A DNA stretch of 64,000 nt from Lottia gigantea (Eukaryota; Mollusca; Gastropoda; Lottiidae). This document shows positions 41,801-56,800 of this stretch, in pieces. The stretch spans positions 1,122,119 through 1,186,118 of the forward strand of contig NW_008709295.1 of assembly GCF_000327385.1 (NCBI RefSeq), read 5' to 3'. Position numbers and translations under genes: made by a program. The notes beneath the pieces are model-generated. The model was not told where the DNA came from, searched no databases, and worked only from the letters and a program-made list of their open reading frames with translations. Position 1 is the stretch's first letter. Each line of letters opens with the position of its first letter.

Positions 41801-44800
41801 ACCAAAGTTATATTTATATAAATTGTACTGTTTCAGCCAAGGAGCCAGAATATTACTTTACTCAAAAATTACCCCCTCAACATGATTGTATTAAAAATAA
41901 AGTTTGTATGCTGGAATGTTTCGTTTCTGATACCAGAGCTAGAGTCAAGTGGTATAAAGGGGATGAATTGCTTGAGGTAATGTTGAAATTTAATTATTGA
42001 CCAAAAAGGTTTGTAGTGAGTAGACGAACCACCATGATATACATATACAATCAATTGCTGCATACTTTAAGCATTGTTTTTGTAAGATGATTACTAGATA
42101 ACCATAGATATAGACAAAAAGAATCTAACCTGAGCGAAAAAAAATTTTCAGTACTTAAATAATTGAAAAAGTTCAAACAAAAATTGCAGCTTTTTGAATG
42201 CCCAGTTTTTTTATCCTGAAAAGGGTACATTATACACAGTGACTAAAAATTTTGTATTGTTCTCCAAAGGTTCTACTGCTTGTAAACACTCTATTATTTG
42301 TGGATTTTGACAAAAATTGTTGAAATTGATTACTATCTCCAAAGGATGATCCCTATGGAAAATCAAAACAATCGAAAAATATTTAATATTAATTATTGCT
42401 CTTGTTCTTCAAAATGCGTTTAATTTTAAGCTCATAAACATGAACATGGCACAATTATGGACTGATTTTGACAAAACTTGATGAAATTGTTAATTATCAT
42501 CCAGGAATTAACCCTATTGAAAAGTAAAAAAAAAAAAAAATTTATTTGAGCTATTGCCCTTGTTATTAAAAACAAGTTAAAATTTGAGCTCGTAAACACT
42601 ATATAAGGCATAATTCTTGATTGATCTTGATCCAACTTTCATAAACCCAATCGAAAATCAAAAATATTGAAAAATATTTAATTTTTGTTACTGTCCTTGT
42701 TCAACAAAAGGTTGAATATTTCATAGTGTCCATTCTGTCAAATGTTTTTATATAAAAAAAAGCTGCCAGTTGGCATATATTACCATGGCTTGCAAACTAT
42801 ATTTTAATACTTTACTGATTACTCTTCACATGACACAAGCTCAAAGGACTAGTCAAGAAGCTTTGTCTACACTTTGGAGATGCATTTTCTAGCTAAGGGA
42901 TGTTATAGTGTGTAATATTATAACCTTCACAAGCAATACGAACAGCTGGAAAATGTATTAATAAATATGTTGTGAAATCACAGATTCCCAAATTCAACAT
43001 ACATTTTCTTAGCACTGAACAAAATTGTCACAGTGCTTTGCATCCTTTTCTTAACTGAGAATAAACTGCCCTGAAAAATCAAATTCTTTTTTTCTGTAGT
43101 ATACACCTGGTAAATATGAAATTCAACGGCGTGAAAATCGTTGTCTTTTACGCATAATAGATTGTGAACCTTCTGATCAAGCAACATATTCTTGTAAGTG
43201 TGGATCAACAGAAACAACATCAGATGTCGTTGTTAAAGGTATGTTTGCCTTCAAAAGCTATTTTTTGAATCAAATCAACAACAATAAGTGGCATTTTAGA
43301 AGTTGAAGAAAAAATTTTAAAAAAGGTTTGCCGACAATAGTAATTTCAATAATGTTCCTAATCAACCAAAGATGAACCTATTGAGAATCGGAAAATTCGA
43401 AATGTTTTGTATGAGTTCATGCCCTTGTTCTTGAATTGCTAGTAAACACACTAGAAGACACAGTTCTTGGCGGAATTTGACAAAATGTATTTGTATATTG
43501 TCCTTGACGCTTTGTAGTAATTTACGTCTTGTTGATCTGGCTGATTTGTAAGTAATTAATTTTCAAGAGAATTGGCTGAGTGAAATTGAAAAAAATAAAA
43601 AGCAATTTTAGCAAAATGGATGCAGATATAGAATTTTGGTGAAAATTTTTTTGTCTCTTAAATTTGTGTAAAATTGATATTTTCTTGAAAAAATGGAGAC
43701 TTCCGTTTCGAAATTTGGAAATCTATCTATGCGAGTAATTTAGAATGTGGGAATTGATGTGAGTAATTTGGTATATGGGGTTGTTGAAGAACAAGAAGAA
43801 CTTGCAATAAAACCTTGTTTGTAAGGACTTTTGTGAAGTTTAAGTATTAAATAATTACAATGCCTTTTCCTATATTGTCTTTAAATCCTCCATCATACTT
43901 CCTTGAGACGGTGGTAATACAAGCCGGAAAGATATTGTCCAATCAAAATTGGCCTTGGTAGCAAAATTTCAGCCAATCAAAACAGATCACTAGTTATGGC
44001 GCGTGGTTTGCGAAAGTAAACAAAATGAAAAAAGATAGCAGCGTGCCATTACATATTTTGATAAATATCTACGGTAAGAATTGTGTAAGAATTTTGGTAA
44101 AGAATTAGAGCAGACAGAAAGTCAAACCTTACTTGGAACATTTACCTGGAAATTATATGTTGTTATCCCTTTAACGGATTGTGGCAAAGCGATGTTGCGT
44201 TTTTTTAACATGACCTTATTTCCATTCTACCGATTTGATTTGTCAGATTTTAATAGCACCTCATTTCCACGCTCCCAAAGTGAAGTGTAGTGGGCTTAGT
44301 TTAGTACGGGTTAATAAGACCATGTCGAAATCCGTATTTGTGATACAATGGTTTATAGCCTGTTTGAAAACATTTCAGCATAAGCAATAAAAGAGTTAAT
44401 CCCTTGAAAAAAAAAGGTTTGGTCACAAATGTGGCTCTTAGTATATGTCATGATTATGTTTTCTTGATTAAGATCCTGAATGGGAATTCATGAAGAAATT
44501 AGAAGATGTTGAAGCTGTAGAAAGAGAAAAGGCTATATTTGAATGTGATGTTAGTGATCCTGAAGCTGAAGTATCATGGTTTAGAGATGAAAAGGTATTC
44601 TTTGGGTTTTGATTTATATTTTAATTATTTCCAATTGTAGACTACGATGCAGAGATATTTTCCTTAAACTTACCATTTCCATATTGTCAAAATGCTAGGA
44701 GCTTTGCTGAAGTTTTTTCCTTTGTCCAAGAATATTTTGATCTATATGATTTCAATGTTTACAGGCAGATGGAAGTGGTTCTGAGGTAAATTTATTCTTG

Positions 44801-47800
44801 CGTAGAATAACATTTGAAGTTTTGGTTTGGATTCAATTGTTTGAATTGATTGAAGCAATAGTTGAATCTTGCTCTTTTTTTTCATCTCTGCTAAATAAAA
44901 GTTCAAAATGCAAACAAACAATTCGTTAGTAATGACATCAAAACTCTGTACAATGGAATCTCGTTTGTCCGATCATTTCTGCTTCTGATAAAATCATGCT
45001 GTATAATGAATTTTCAGATAAATAGAGTTATGACCCTTCCTGTTTGGACACCAGTCATGAGTAACATAAGCAGCATGTGATAGACATGAGTGTACTTTAT
45101 ATAGCCAGTACATGTGAAGAATTCCAATTGTTTATAATTTCATTTCAATAACATAACATGATAATAACAATAACAGTACAACAAATTACTTGTGAAAATA
45201 GTCATTGATAGTAGTTTGATTCCTTAGAATTAGGATACTCTAATTTATCAACACAAATGTCTGTGCGGTTACCTTGTAGTGCTAACATGTGATACGTAGC
45301 CATATGGAATTAAGGTATTTTAGGTGGTTTGCATGTGAACCTCACTATGACGATTTTTTAAATAGCAATCAGGCGACATCATAAGTACTGTTAATCCAGA
45401 AGCCAGTTTAAAGAACCAACAGTGATGATGAATACTAATTAGTACATGATTTGATATTGGTTGCCAATCACAGCCATGCAGTTCCCATTAAAAAGCTTTA
45501 TATTAGGGTTTCTGAATTATCCACAAATGGTTAAACGAGGCTCCACTGTACATTGTAAATCAGTATTTTTTTTTGTTTATATTGCCTTTATTCTGTATGA
45601 ATTGTTTATAAAACACTACTTATCAATTAACAAATACTATTTAAACAAATTTATTTTTCAACTGAAAGATATTTACAGGGGAATCTTTGAGAGAGTAAAA
45701 GAACAGTATTTAAAATATAACTGTACAATAAACTATATAAAGAAAAACAACCTAACAAAATTTTGATTTAGTTTTTTTAGTTCTACCACGAAACTTTCTT
45801 AAAATGTACATGGTTAATATTATTTATTTTTTTCACATCTCACATATTTGTAGGCAAAAATAGTTGATGCCCACTTGTAAAACAAGAAACTTTTATTGAG
45901 CTACTGGTAAATCAATGAAGATGTAAGAGTTACTTACCAGACTCATATTTGATTTTGTACCTATACCTACCAAATTTGGTAAAAATCAATTCAAAATTGA
46001 AGGAGCAATATTTTTTTCCAATAATTGAGGTCACCCAATTTCAAAATTGTAACAAACGGGCAAAATTCTCACATGATATTCTTATTTAACTTTTGAATTT
46101 TTCATAGGTCGAAAAAATTGTTTTAAATTTATGAAAACAATATAACAAAATCTATAGAATTGTGTCCCTGATCTTATCTAAATAAACTAAATAAATCATG
46201 CCATTAATTTTTTAACCCCAAAATTATTGAAAAGGTTTAAGTAGAATTACAGAAACCATGGGTTTCATAACCTTCTGAATCTCAAGAAGTTTTCAATTTT
46301 CTATGTAAATACTAAACAATTACTTATTTTTTGAGAAAACCTCTTTACAATCTCCTTAAACTAAAACATTCCCATTAATTGCTTAAATATAACTTTGCTT
46401 CTTTTGGTATGACTCATGTCCGTACACCTAAAAACAAGATGACAGCAAAGATCTCTCTTTCGATCAAAACATAACAATACAAATAGCTTCCCTCTTACAA
46501 TGTAACAAAACTAACCTTGTTGAGAATGAGCAAAAAATATGTCAACATTTGCTTGTGAATGGTAACAAAAAAAAATGTTTTGGAAATGAAAGGTCTTTGA
46601 ATAAACTTCTAATGTACTTTTTATTGAAATGATTTCTGATTATCAAGCAGATATTCACCTTGGGAAGCACATGTATATGATTAAAGTGTTTCTTACTTCT
46701 AAAGTTTTTTTTACTCATATAGGAGGCATTTTTGATAATGCTGCTTGTGAGCAATGTGTTACTCTTAAGGTTAATCTTATAAACATCTTTTAAACATTGA
46801 CAAGCAAAGCTTACTAATTCCGATTAACCTAATCATCCTAAATCTGAAACAAAAATTCGAATGTTTTGATAAATCTTTAGCAATTTGCTTCTTTTACAAT
46901 TTTGCTTGAAGTGGTTTCATAACGCATGCCCCTGATGTAGTGGATATCAAGATCAACAAATTAAAGGGATGGTGGTGGAGAATAATGAGAAGATTTATCT
47001 CTAACTAGGTTAAATGAAAGCATGTATGTAAATAAGATTTATATAACTTGAAGAATTAACTTTACCTCTTTTTATTCAATATTGATTGAAACAATGCATG
47101 ATAAATATATATAATTAACATTTATTTTATGATTATCAGGTTTAGCATGTTTTCCAAATTCAATGTCGTCAAATTACAAAACTAACAATGCAGAATTTTG
47201 CTTAGAAATCTGAATCTACTATTGAGATCTACATAAATTAGCTGATGTAATAATATCTGAATTTATGTTATTAGGAATTAAAATCAGGTGGAAAATATGA
47301 ATTTATAAAAGATAATTTAAAACGACGTCTAGTTATAAAGAATTGCAATATAAAAGATGATGGTAAATATAGCTGTAAAATGTTGGGACAGGAGACCTCT
47401 GCTAATTTGTTTGTTGGACGTAAGTATAAAAATCTCATTCATTAACATTTTACATGACTTTGTTTTTTCTATAGCAGATTGTGTGCTATGTGTTGTGCTA
47501 TAGAGTATCCACATCATTTGGATCAAAATGGACAAGTAAAAATCTTTGTGAAATGGTTTGTGTGTGTTCCACATAATGTTCCAATAATATTGTCATGGCC
47601 CCTGTTGGTCCGTCTTTCGATCTGTTGGTCCGTACTTCCACAATTGGCTTGTGAGCACAATAGAGACTACTGTTTTTAGATGCCCACATGAACACAAATA
47701 GAGACTACAATTTTCATCTGATTTAAATGAAGTTTGGTATGATCATTTATATTGATGAGATCTTGATTGAGTTGGACAATATTTCAATGAACTGAATTTG

Positions 47801-50800
47801 AGTTATTGCTCTTGGCTTAGGCAAAATGCACCAAAATTTGTCTGATTTAAATGAAATTTGGTGATCGTGGGCAAGTTTGGAGTTTTTGATTTCGGGGAAG
47901 GGAGGGTTTGATTCTCCCAAATGTACAGGCCTAGGGTGGAGCATAGGATGAACTGAATTTGAGTTATTGCCTTTGACTTAGTAAAAACGCTTCTAAATTT
48001 GTTGACTTGTGAACGTGATAGAGGTGACAGTTTATGTCAGAATTTTATTAAATAATGTGTGTTTGATTAAATCAACAATATCTTTGACAAATTAGAATTT
48101 TGATATGATTTGACACAGATTGGTGACCGCCTTTGATATACTGAGAATTTATCAAAAAGTGGGTGTATGTTGCTAGGCAACCACTTGTTGAAATGTGGAC
48201 ATGAAGCATTTCAGAAGACAACTCATGTTTTTTTCTCAAATAATATCTTGATTTATTTGATTTACAGCTGATGTCAGATTTATGAAGAAATTAAGTGACA
48301 TAAAAGTGAAAGAAAATACAAATTTTGTATTGGAATGTAAAGCTATCAATACTCATAAAAGTCCACATGAATGGTTTAAAGATGGTAAACCATTTGAACC
48401 TGGAAACCGGTATATATTAAAATTCATATTGACTTATTGACAACAAGGAAATGATATCTTAGGTTTAATTGTTTAATAACTCAAGCTACATTTAGCTCAA
48501 AGTTTAGTTCATTTGAATATGAAGCCATCGACACAATTTAGAATTGAACAAAAGTATTAAATTTTAAAGGTAACATCCTGTTCTCACTCTTTATTTGACT
48601 GATTGATTTCATTTTTGAATTGTATGTTTATTATAAGCCAAAGATGATGCCTATCCATTTTCATTGTCAAGTTGTCGTGGATGTACAGAGTGAACTTATA
48701 AGGCAGGGATGATGCCAATTGACTTTCATGATGATCAGAATTTTTTTTCAGCTTCACATTAGAAAGTACTACCTGTCAGAGGGACAAGCTGAAATAGATG
48801 CATTTTACATAATTTAATGTAAATGGTGTTGTAATGTAATAAATATATAATTATTATTTAGACATGAAATAAGTCATAAAGGAGAATCATACAAGTTAAC
48901 TGTAAAGAATGCTACATTTGAAGATCAGGGTGAATACATGTTGAGAATTGGAGAAAGACCAACTCGTAGTAAAGTCACAGTAGAAGAATGTAAGTCATTT
49001 AAGAATAATTTCAACAGATATATATTTCTAATGAATTGAATGTTTTTATCAATAAGCAGTTACAATTTGTGGCTGTTCGTAAGAAGGCAAGAACCTTTGC
49101 AACTCACAATGATTGGACAATTTATATCATAAGATTTGGCTCCAAAAGTACCATTTGGAGCTCACTATTTATGGTTTAATTGTTTGGTTTATTAGTTCAT
49201 CGATTTTCCTAATGATCAGATTATTTTTCAATGATTTATAAGTCTGTGCTGACTGTCCGAAAGTGCCAGATGCCATCTGTCATTCAGTGTATAAGCAATA
49301 CAATTATTTATTAAAAATGAAAATATGTGTAGCCACCAGTGGTGGTGCCAGCTTCCTGAGACTGGGGGTACATATAGGGGGCAGACTGACTCAATGGGGG
49401 GTTATCTGTCGCGGCTGAATTCAAAATGTCGCAACTCTGTGGAGGAGTCATAGTTACAAGCCTCTCTTGTAGCATCTAAGAGGGTTTGGTTTATTCAGAC
49501 ACATATTTTGGTGCAAAAACATATATAAAATCATATTGTTAAATTTGTTAAAATTAAAGTGGAGGTACAATTGGGTGGGAAAACCATCTTTCGAGGGGGG
49601 CAAATGCTCCCCACCCCCTTGTACCTCTACTGGCTCCGCTGGAGCCGCGGTGGCTCAGTGAGTTAAACACTTGCTCGCTAACCTGAAGGTCCAGGGTTCA
49701 ATCCCGGCATAGGTCGAGATAATACCTTCGGATTTTTCAACCCGGTTTCCCCCTGTCAGTGATGCAGGTATGAGGGGCTGACATGGAAAAAGCATCTAGT
49801 CGTTCGGATGGGACAATAAACCGAGGCCCCGTGTGCACGTTAAAGATCCCTCGACAGTTGGAAATCGAAAGAAGAGCAGGCTAATGCCGCTGTCTTGGCA
49901 AAATTTCCCTCATTGCACCCTGCATGGCGTTGCCCGTCTTCATTAGCCCACATGGTGCAGAAAAGTAGGACGTAAAACTCCATTCATTTCATTTTCATTT
50001 CTACTGGCTCCGCCACTGGTATTCACCATTTTGTATCTGCTCTTTTCAATTTTTGTTGTGTTACTTACTTGTCAGATTACCCATTTAGCTGAGATTATTT
50101 CATATTCTTTAAGTACCTAGACCACCTAAAGTACAAATTGATAAAGTACCTAAGGAAATTCGGGTAAAGAAAGGAGAAACTATAGATTTAGATATTCCAT
50201 TTATTGGTAAGTAATCTTTTAATTATAGCATTTATTGCATTTAATTTCAGATAAGTTTGTAATTTTATTATCTGTTCTAGCTATGTTTATAAATATGACA
50301 TATTTTGTCTTTGGGCATGAAGGAACCTAAGCTGTTAAACTCAAGAGAAAAATGAATATAAATGTATCACTCTACTGGCATCCTATTTTATCTCACTGAA
50401 CCTCAGCATATATATGTAACAATTGTAACAATATAATTTCATATAAATACATATTTCAGAAGTCTATGTATAATTTGATGAAACAATAATCCTTATCACA
50501 TAATAAGCTTAAAGGGACGAGAATGCCATTTTGGGGGGTTGATTTTAGTCTTGAATATATGTACATATAGAAATGTACGAAAATCACATAATTCCTATAA
50601 CAAGTGGTTGGCTAGCAAGATACGCCCACTTTCCTGATACATTTTCAGTATATCAAGAGCAGTCACCTATCTGTGTCAAATCATACCAGAAATTTAAAAA
50701 CACACACATTATTTAATAAAATTCTGACATGAACTGTCTCCTCTATCGTCAACAAATTTTGATGAGTTTTTACTAAGTCAAGGGCAATAACTCAAATTCT

Positions 50801-53800
50801 GTTGATCGAAAAATTGTCAAATTCAATCTTAACTATTGACTCTCTATTGTATTCACAAACAAATTTTGACGTTTTTTTCATAAATCAAGGGCAGTAACTC
50901 AAAAACCATTCATCGAAAGATAGCCAAATTCAAACTTGTCCAAGATCTCATGAATATAAATGATCATACCAAATTTCATTCAAATCAGATAAAAACTGTT
51001 GTCTCTATTGCGTTCACAAGCCAATTGTGGACAGATGGACCGACAGGGGCGACAACAATATAATACTTCATAAAAATACTTCAAACTAGGAATATTCACT
51101 TCTTCTATTAAATCTTTTCTATATATCACAGACTATATTAAATTGACGAGACATCATTTTAACATTCAAATTCAGATAATTCTGAACACACAGGAATTTG
51201 AAGGCTCCAATTAAAAAAAATTGACTACCTGTCCCTTTAAGCTCTGAAATAACCAAAATATGTTTACTCTTTAGCTACAGTGAAACCCCTCTAAACCGCA
51301 TCCTATAATCCAGATTCCTCTATAAACCTGTACATTTGAAAAGTCTTGGCCGAATCACTATATAATATATAGGAGATAAACCCCTCTAAACCGGCATCTC
51401 TCTAAACCGCATCCTAATATCTAGATTCCTCTGTAAACCGGTACATTTGAAAAGTTCCAGCCGAATCACTTTATAATATATAGGAGATAAACCCCTCTAA
51501 ACCGGGATCTCTCTAAACCGCATCCTAATATCTAGATTCCTCTGTAAACCGGTACATTTGAAAAGTTCCAACCGAATCACTTTATAATATATAGGAGATA
51601 AACCCCTCTAAACCGGCATCTCTATAAACCGCATCCAATAATCTAGATTCCTCTGTAAACCTGTACATTTGAAAAGTCCAAGCCGAATTAACTTTATAAA
51701 ATATAGGAGATAAACCGCGGTAAACTGGAACCCCTATAAACCGCAATCCCGCATCGAAATCAAGTCCCAAAGTAGTTAATCTATAGTTTATAAGTGTCCC
51801 TAAACCGGCACCTTAATTAGTTCACGTATTAATTGACGTTAATCCTTTGACGACATTAAAAATAAATATCACACATCCCGTGACTAATTATCAAAGGAAA
51901 TGATTAATCAGTAATCCAATTTGAATATCGATTTGATTTGATTTGATATTGTTTCACTGATTGATTATTACTCTACTCATATTCAATTAGGCTTTTAAGT
52001 TTACCGGCATTTGAACACATTTCAAGCTCAAATTTGTGTTAAATTATCTGATTTTCTCAAAAGTTTAAATCATAATCATGGAACACCCTAGCAAACGTCA
52101 ACCTGATGAACTGAATCTAACCCATAAGATCAATCTCATCAAAGATTCTGTGAAATTGCCCAAGGTGATTTAGCGAAGAAATATAAGCTCACTAGGTCTA
52201 CTGTTGTGACATAATGAACTGGCTTTTCATAATGGTCCGATGGCCTGTCTGTTTAGAGTGGTTTCACTGTATTAATAATAATGATAGATGAAGAAGTTTA
52301 AAGACCAGTAATGTGCAAGATAATGATAATAGTAATCATCTTTATTACTTTTTTACTCCCTTTCTCATTATTTTGTATTGAATAGGTGCTCCACAACCAG
52401 AAGCTTCTTGGAAAAAAGATGGCAATCCAATTAGTCCAGCTAATGTTGACATGCAGACAACTCAACGTAATTCTAAATTGACAATCCCTGCAGCTGAAAT
52501 CGAAGATACTGGTGTTTATGAATTAACATTAAAGAATGAAGCTGGTACTGAAACAGTTCCTGTAAAAGTCATTGTTGTTGGTATGATTTTTAATCTTTTT
52601 TATACAACTATATGTAAATCCATAGTTTATGATTTGATCACATCACTATATTATCATTTCCAGACACAAGCTGCAATTTTGGTGAAGTTTTGTAAGATTT
52701 GTTGGGACTCAATACCATCTTTATTTGGAATACACATCCTACACTAAAGCAAAACTTTTAAAAAGATTTTGATTTGTATTCAATATGTTGCAGGCTGCTG
52801 GATCTATTACAATTTTTTCATAGTTTTTAGTTTGATCACTAAACTTTTTAAGACTTGCATTGATATAACTTAATTCATATACATTTTAGCTAAGATATAG
52901 TTTAAGGGCATGTGAAATAAATTCAGCACTCGTGAATTATATTCAAGCCATTTGGGCTTGGAATGTCATAATGGAGGACAAATCATCCAAAATGCCTACT
53001 TTAATTATTAGAGACATAGTGTAAGTCAGAATGAAGAAGTTGTTAGACCCTGACTGGAGTGGTTGATTAAAAATACAAGCTAATGAAAATACGGATCAGA
53101 TGTTTGGTTGATTTCTGTTTTAGATATACAGTCAAACTTATACTATGGGTCACTTGTATTCAACATCACACTCCAATGAACAGCCACCCAAATATCTCCC
53201 TCGCTTTCCTCCCCCATGCCATTTTCAATCAAATTTACCTCAATCTGTACTGCAACTCTTCACACAGCCAGCATCAATATTTTCTTGACTGTGAACACAC
53301 GTTACCCTCTTATAAGCAGCCAATTGACAATAATACTTGTTAAACCAATAAATTATTACATTTATAAAACTAGAACCACTCGTGGTACTGAGTGGGACTT
53401 TGCACATGTGCCAATTTGCTAGAGAATCTGAAAAAAACAACGTTCTTAGCCAATTAGGTCACATGCTAAAGCAGTCCAAAGTTTTGAAGGTTGTGAAGTA
53501 GAAGTTAGACATCAAATATGAAAGTATCAGTAGATTGCCAAGGTCGATGACCTTTGACCTTGTTAAAGGGAAGGTCATTTAAGGTCAAGGCCACTAGATA
53601 TCAGTCATTAAACTTTGAAAATACAAACAGTAAAAAACCATCAAATATGAAGGTATTAAGATGTGAGTAACACATCTGTAATAGATACATCTGTAATAGA
53701 TAAAAGGTACTCTCAGCTAATTGTTCAGAAAACTGCTGCAAATGTATAAGTAAAGTTAAATGTATCCCTATCCCAAAATTTATCCCATACATTAAGATTT

Positions 53801-56800
53801 GTTGTCATCACTGTAGTGGCTACAAATTTCAATAAGTTTAATGAGATTCATTTTGATCATTGAATATTTGAAATCTTGTATGAGTTCTAATTTGATGATT
53901 TTTGAGTAATTTATTTTTGAGTAATTACCCTTTGATTATGCAAATTCTAATGCAAATACAGTACTGTTTTTTTTTTAAAACTTGGTGTGATCATTGAGGT
54001 TGATAAGATAGATTTCAAATGATTTCATAGTTGTTCAATTTCTTATGAACAGTTTGATTTTAGTTATTTGCCTTCGTGGCAGTGAAACCTGTCACCTGAA
54101 CTTATTAAACCATCTGCATTATCATTCCAAAGAATTTCAAATGTTCCTGCAGGTTGTTTTTTGTGTCATATGATTGAAGCTATTTGTAAGAAAGAATTTA
54201 TTTAAAGATTAAAATGAATTCTTTTGAAATAATTTTTTGATATTTTAATTCTGATATTAACAGATAAACCAGGTAGACCCAAAGGACCATTAGATGTAGT
54301 TGATATTTATGCAGAAAGATGTGCTTTAATGTGGGATAAACCTACAAATGATGGTGGATCTCCAATTACTGGTTATGTAGTAGAAAAATTAGACACAGCT
54401 ACTGATAAATGGGTAAAAGTTTGTGAAACTGATGCTGAAGATTTGGAGGTAGATGTTAGTGATCTTGAAACTGGACATAAGTATGCTTTCAGAGTGTCAG
54501 CTGTGAATGAATTTGGTGTTGGTTTACCATTAGAAACGGATGGTGAAATATTGGCCAAAGATCCATGGGGTAAGTTTAAAGTGCTGTTATGGCTTTGGAT
54601 AAATTGCTTACTTATGTGGACGTTTAACATAAGGTGTTCTATATACCAACATGCATTCAACATGTCATGTCACTTGACATGTGGCAATTAGTTTTAAGAA
54701 ATATAAGATTTATTATTATCATACATGGCAGTTTGCTTTAACCATTTATCTGAAATTTAATATTTTAGTTGTTTAATTTCCAAAACTAGTAGTGTTGAAA
54801 CAGTTATTGATTTTTAAATGCCCACATGGAAATTTGAAATAGATAATGGAAATATGGACGTATATTGCCATCACCCGTGTCCATTGGTCAGTCCGTCGCC
54901 CCGTCTGTCAGTTCACATTTCTTGTAGGCGTGATAGAGGCTACAGTTTTTATCTGATCTTGATGAAACTTGGTATCCATGTATATATTAATGAGATCTTG
55001 GTCATGTTCAAAATTGGTGATAATTGAACGACTGGGTTTCAGAGTTATTGCCCTTGATTTAGTAAAAACGCATCAAATTTGGCTTGTAGGCACAATAGAG
55101 ACTACAGTTTTTATCCAACCTAGATGAAACTAGGTATGCATGTATATGTTGAAGATATCTCACTCGAGTTCGTAATTGGTAACAATCGGATGAAGGGTTT
55201 CAGAGTTAGAGACTACAGTTTTTATCCAATCTTGATGAAACTAATGCATTGATAAGATCTCAGTCATGGTTGAAATTGGTAATAATTGGATGAACAGTTT
55301 CAGAGTTATTACCCTTTTGTGTACAGCGATGAGACAATGTTCATGTTTGAATTTCATGATAACTTGATGAACTGTTTCAGGTTTTTGCCTTGACTTATAG
55401 ATGACTTTAAGATTAGTTGAAAATTCGTTATTAACCCACTTAAGATTTTCTTATGATTTCTGACAGCTGGTAGTGGGCGTATGTTACCTTGCTTGGCAAG
55501 CTATCTTTTTTTGTAAATTATACAAATTATATACTTATATATAAAAAAAATTAATGACTTTGTTGCATACTTAATTTACAGTGTTTCAATATTTAACAAG
55601 CATTTAGTAAAAATTAATATTAACATATATATGTACTATATTTTTAGATCCATCTGACGCTCCTGGTACTCCAAATATATTAGATTATGATAAAGATTAT
55701 GTTGAAGTTGGCTGGGAAGCTCCTAAAGATGATGGAGGAGCACCCATTCAGTCATATAATATTGAATATAGAGAGAAAGGAACAGATACATGGAAGAAGG
55801 TACTGATTACTTTTGCAAGATTAATATTAAAACAAAGGCTGCACATTAATTGTTAAACTTGCCACAAGAATTTTTGTAATTGCAGCATGATGGTGTTTTT
55901 ATATGCAAAAATTTTGTGTATAGGTTTATATCTTGGACAAGTTTGAATTGACAAATATGAAGCCTTCAACCCTTAGATTATGTTAAAAGTGGCTTATGTC
56001 CACAAGATCTTGGATTTGGGTGTTATTCAACAAATATTAATAAGTGTGATCCCTTGACTGAAGATACATTCATAGTAGCTTGTGAACATAAAAGGGTTGC
56101 CCCTTTTATGTTCACAAGTGTTTGTCAAAATGTTATGAAATTTGTTGTATAAGTGTATATCCACAAGATCTAGGGTAAATATTTAAGGAGTTTCAACCCT
56201 TGATATATTGAAAATACATTAAAAGTGGCTTGTTGGGAATAGAGACATTAACAGATTTTGTAAAAGATGAAGTGTGTATATGTTCACAAGCTTGAATTTG
56301 GGTTTGATTCGACAAATATTAACAGAGTTTCAATCCTTGTTATTTGAATATACATTAGATAAAGATAAAAAGTCAATATCTCTCTTCTGCTTCCACTTTT
56401 AATTCAACGAGGCCTATACTAAATATATATTAAAAGAGGCAACAGGTTTTGTCAGAATTTTATGAAATTTGATATGTATGTGATTTTATATACATGTATT
56501 ATATTTGAGTATGACTTGACAGCCGCGCTCCCCCTAAAATGTAATCCTCAACTCAAACCCAACACCTCCATAAGCGAAGTCAGACAGAACTGGCAATGTC
56601 CCAAAAGGGGAGAATTCCCTATATGAGGTCATTACAGTGGAAAATATTGAGTATGAATTGTTGCCCCTGAAATTGAAACGCTTTCACTTTTTAGCTCGCA
56701 AACACTTCTTGCACAATTCTTGACGGATATTGAAGGAAATGGTATGGGTGTTTGAAAGTTCACTCAGTATTGATGCCAGTGGGCGTATATTACCTTCCCT

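Noticed and set aside
54373-54663. Minus-strand 96-codon frame
   Set aside because: It is a shadow of the FN3-1 exon on the opposite strand.
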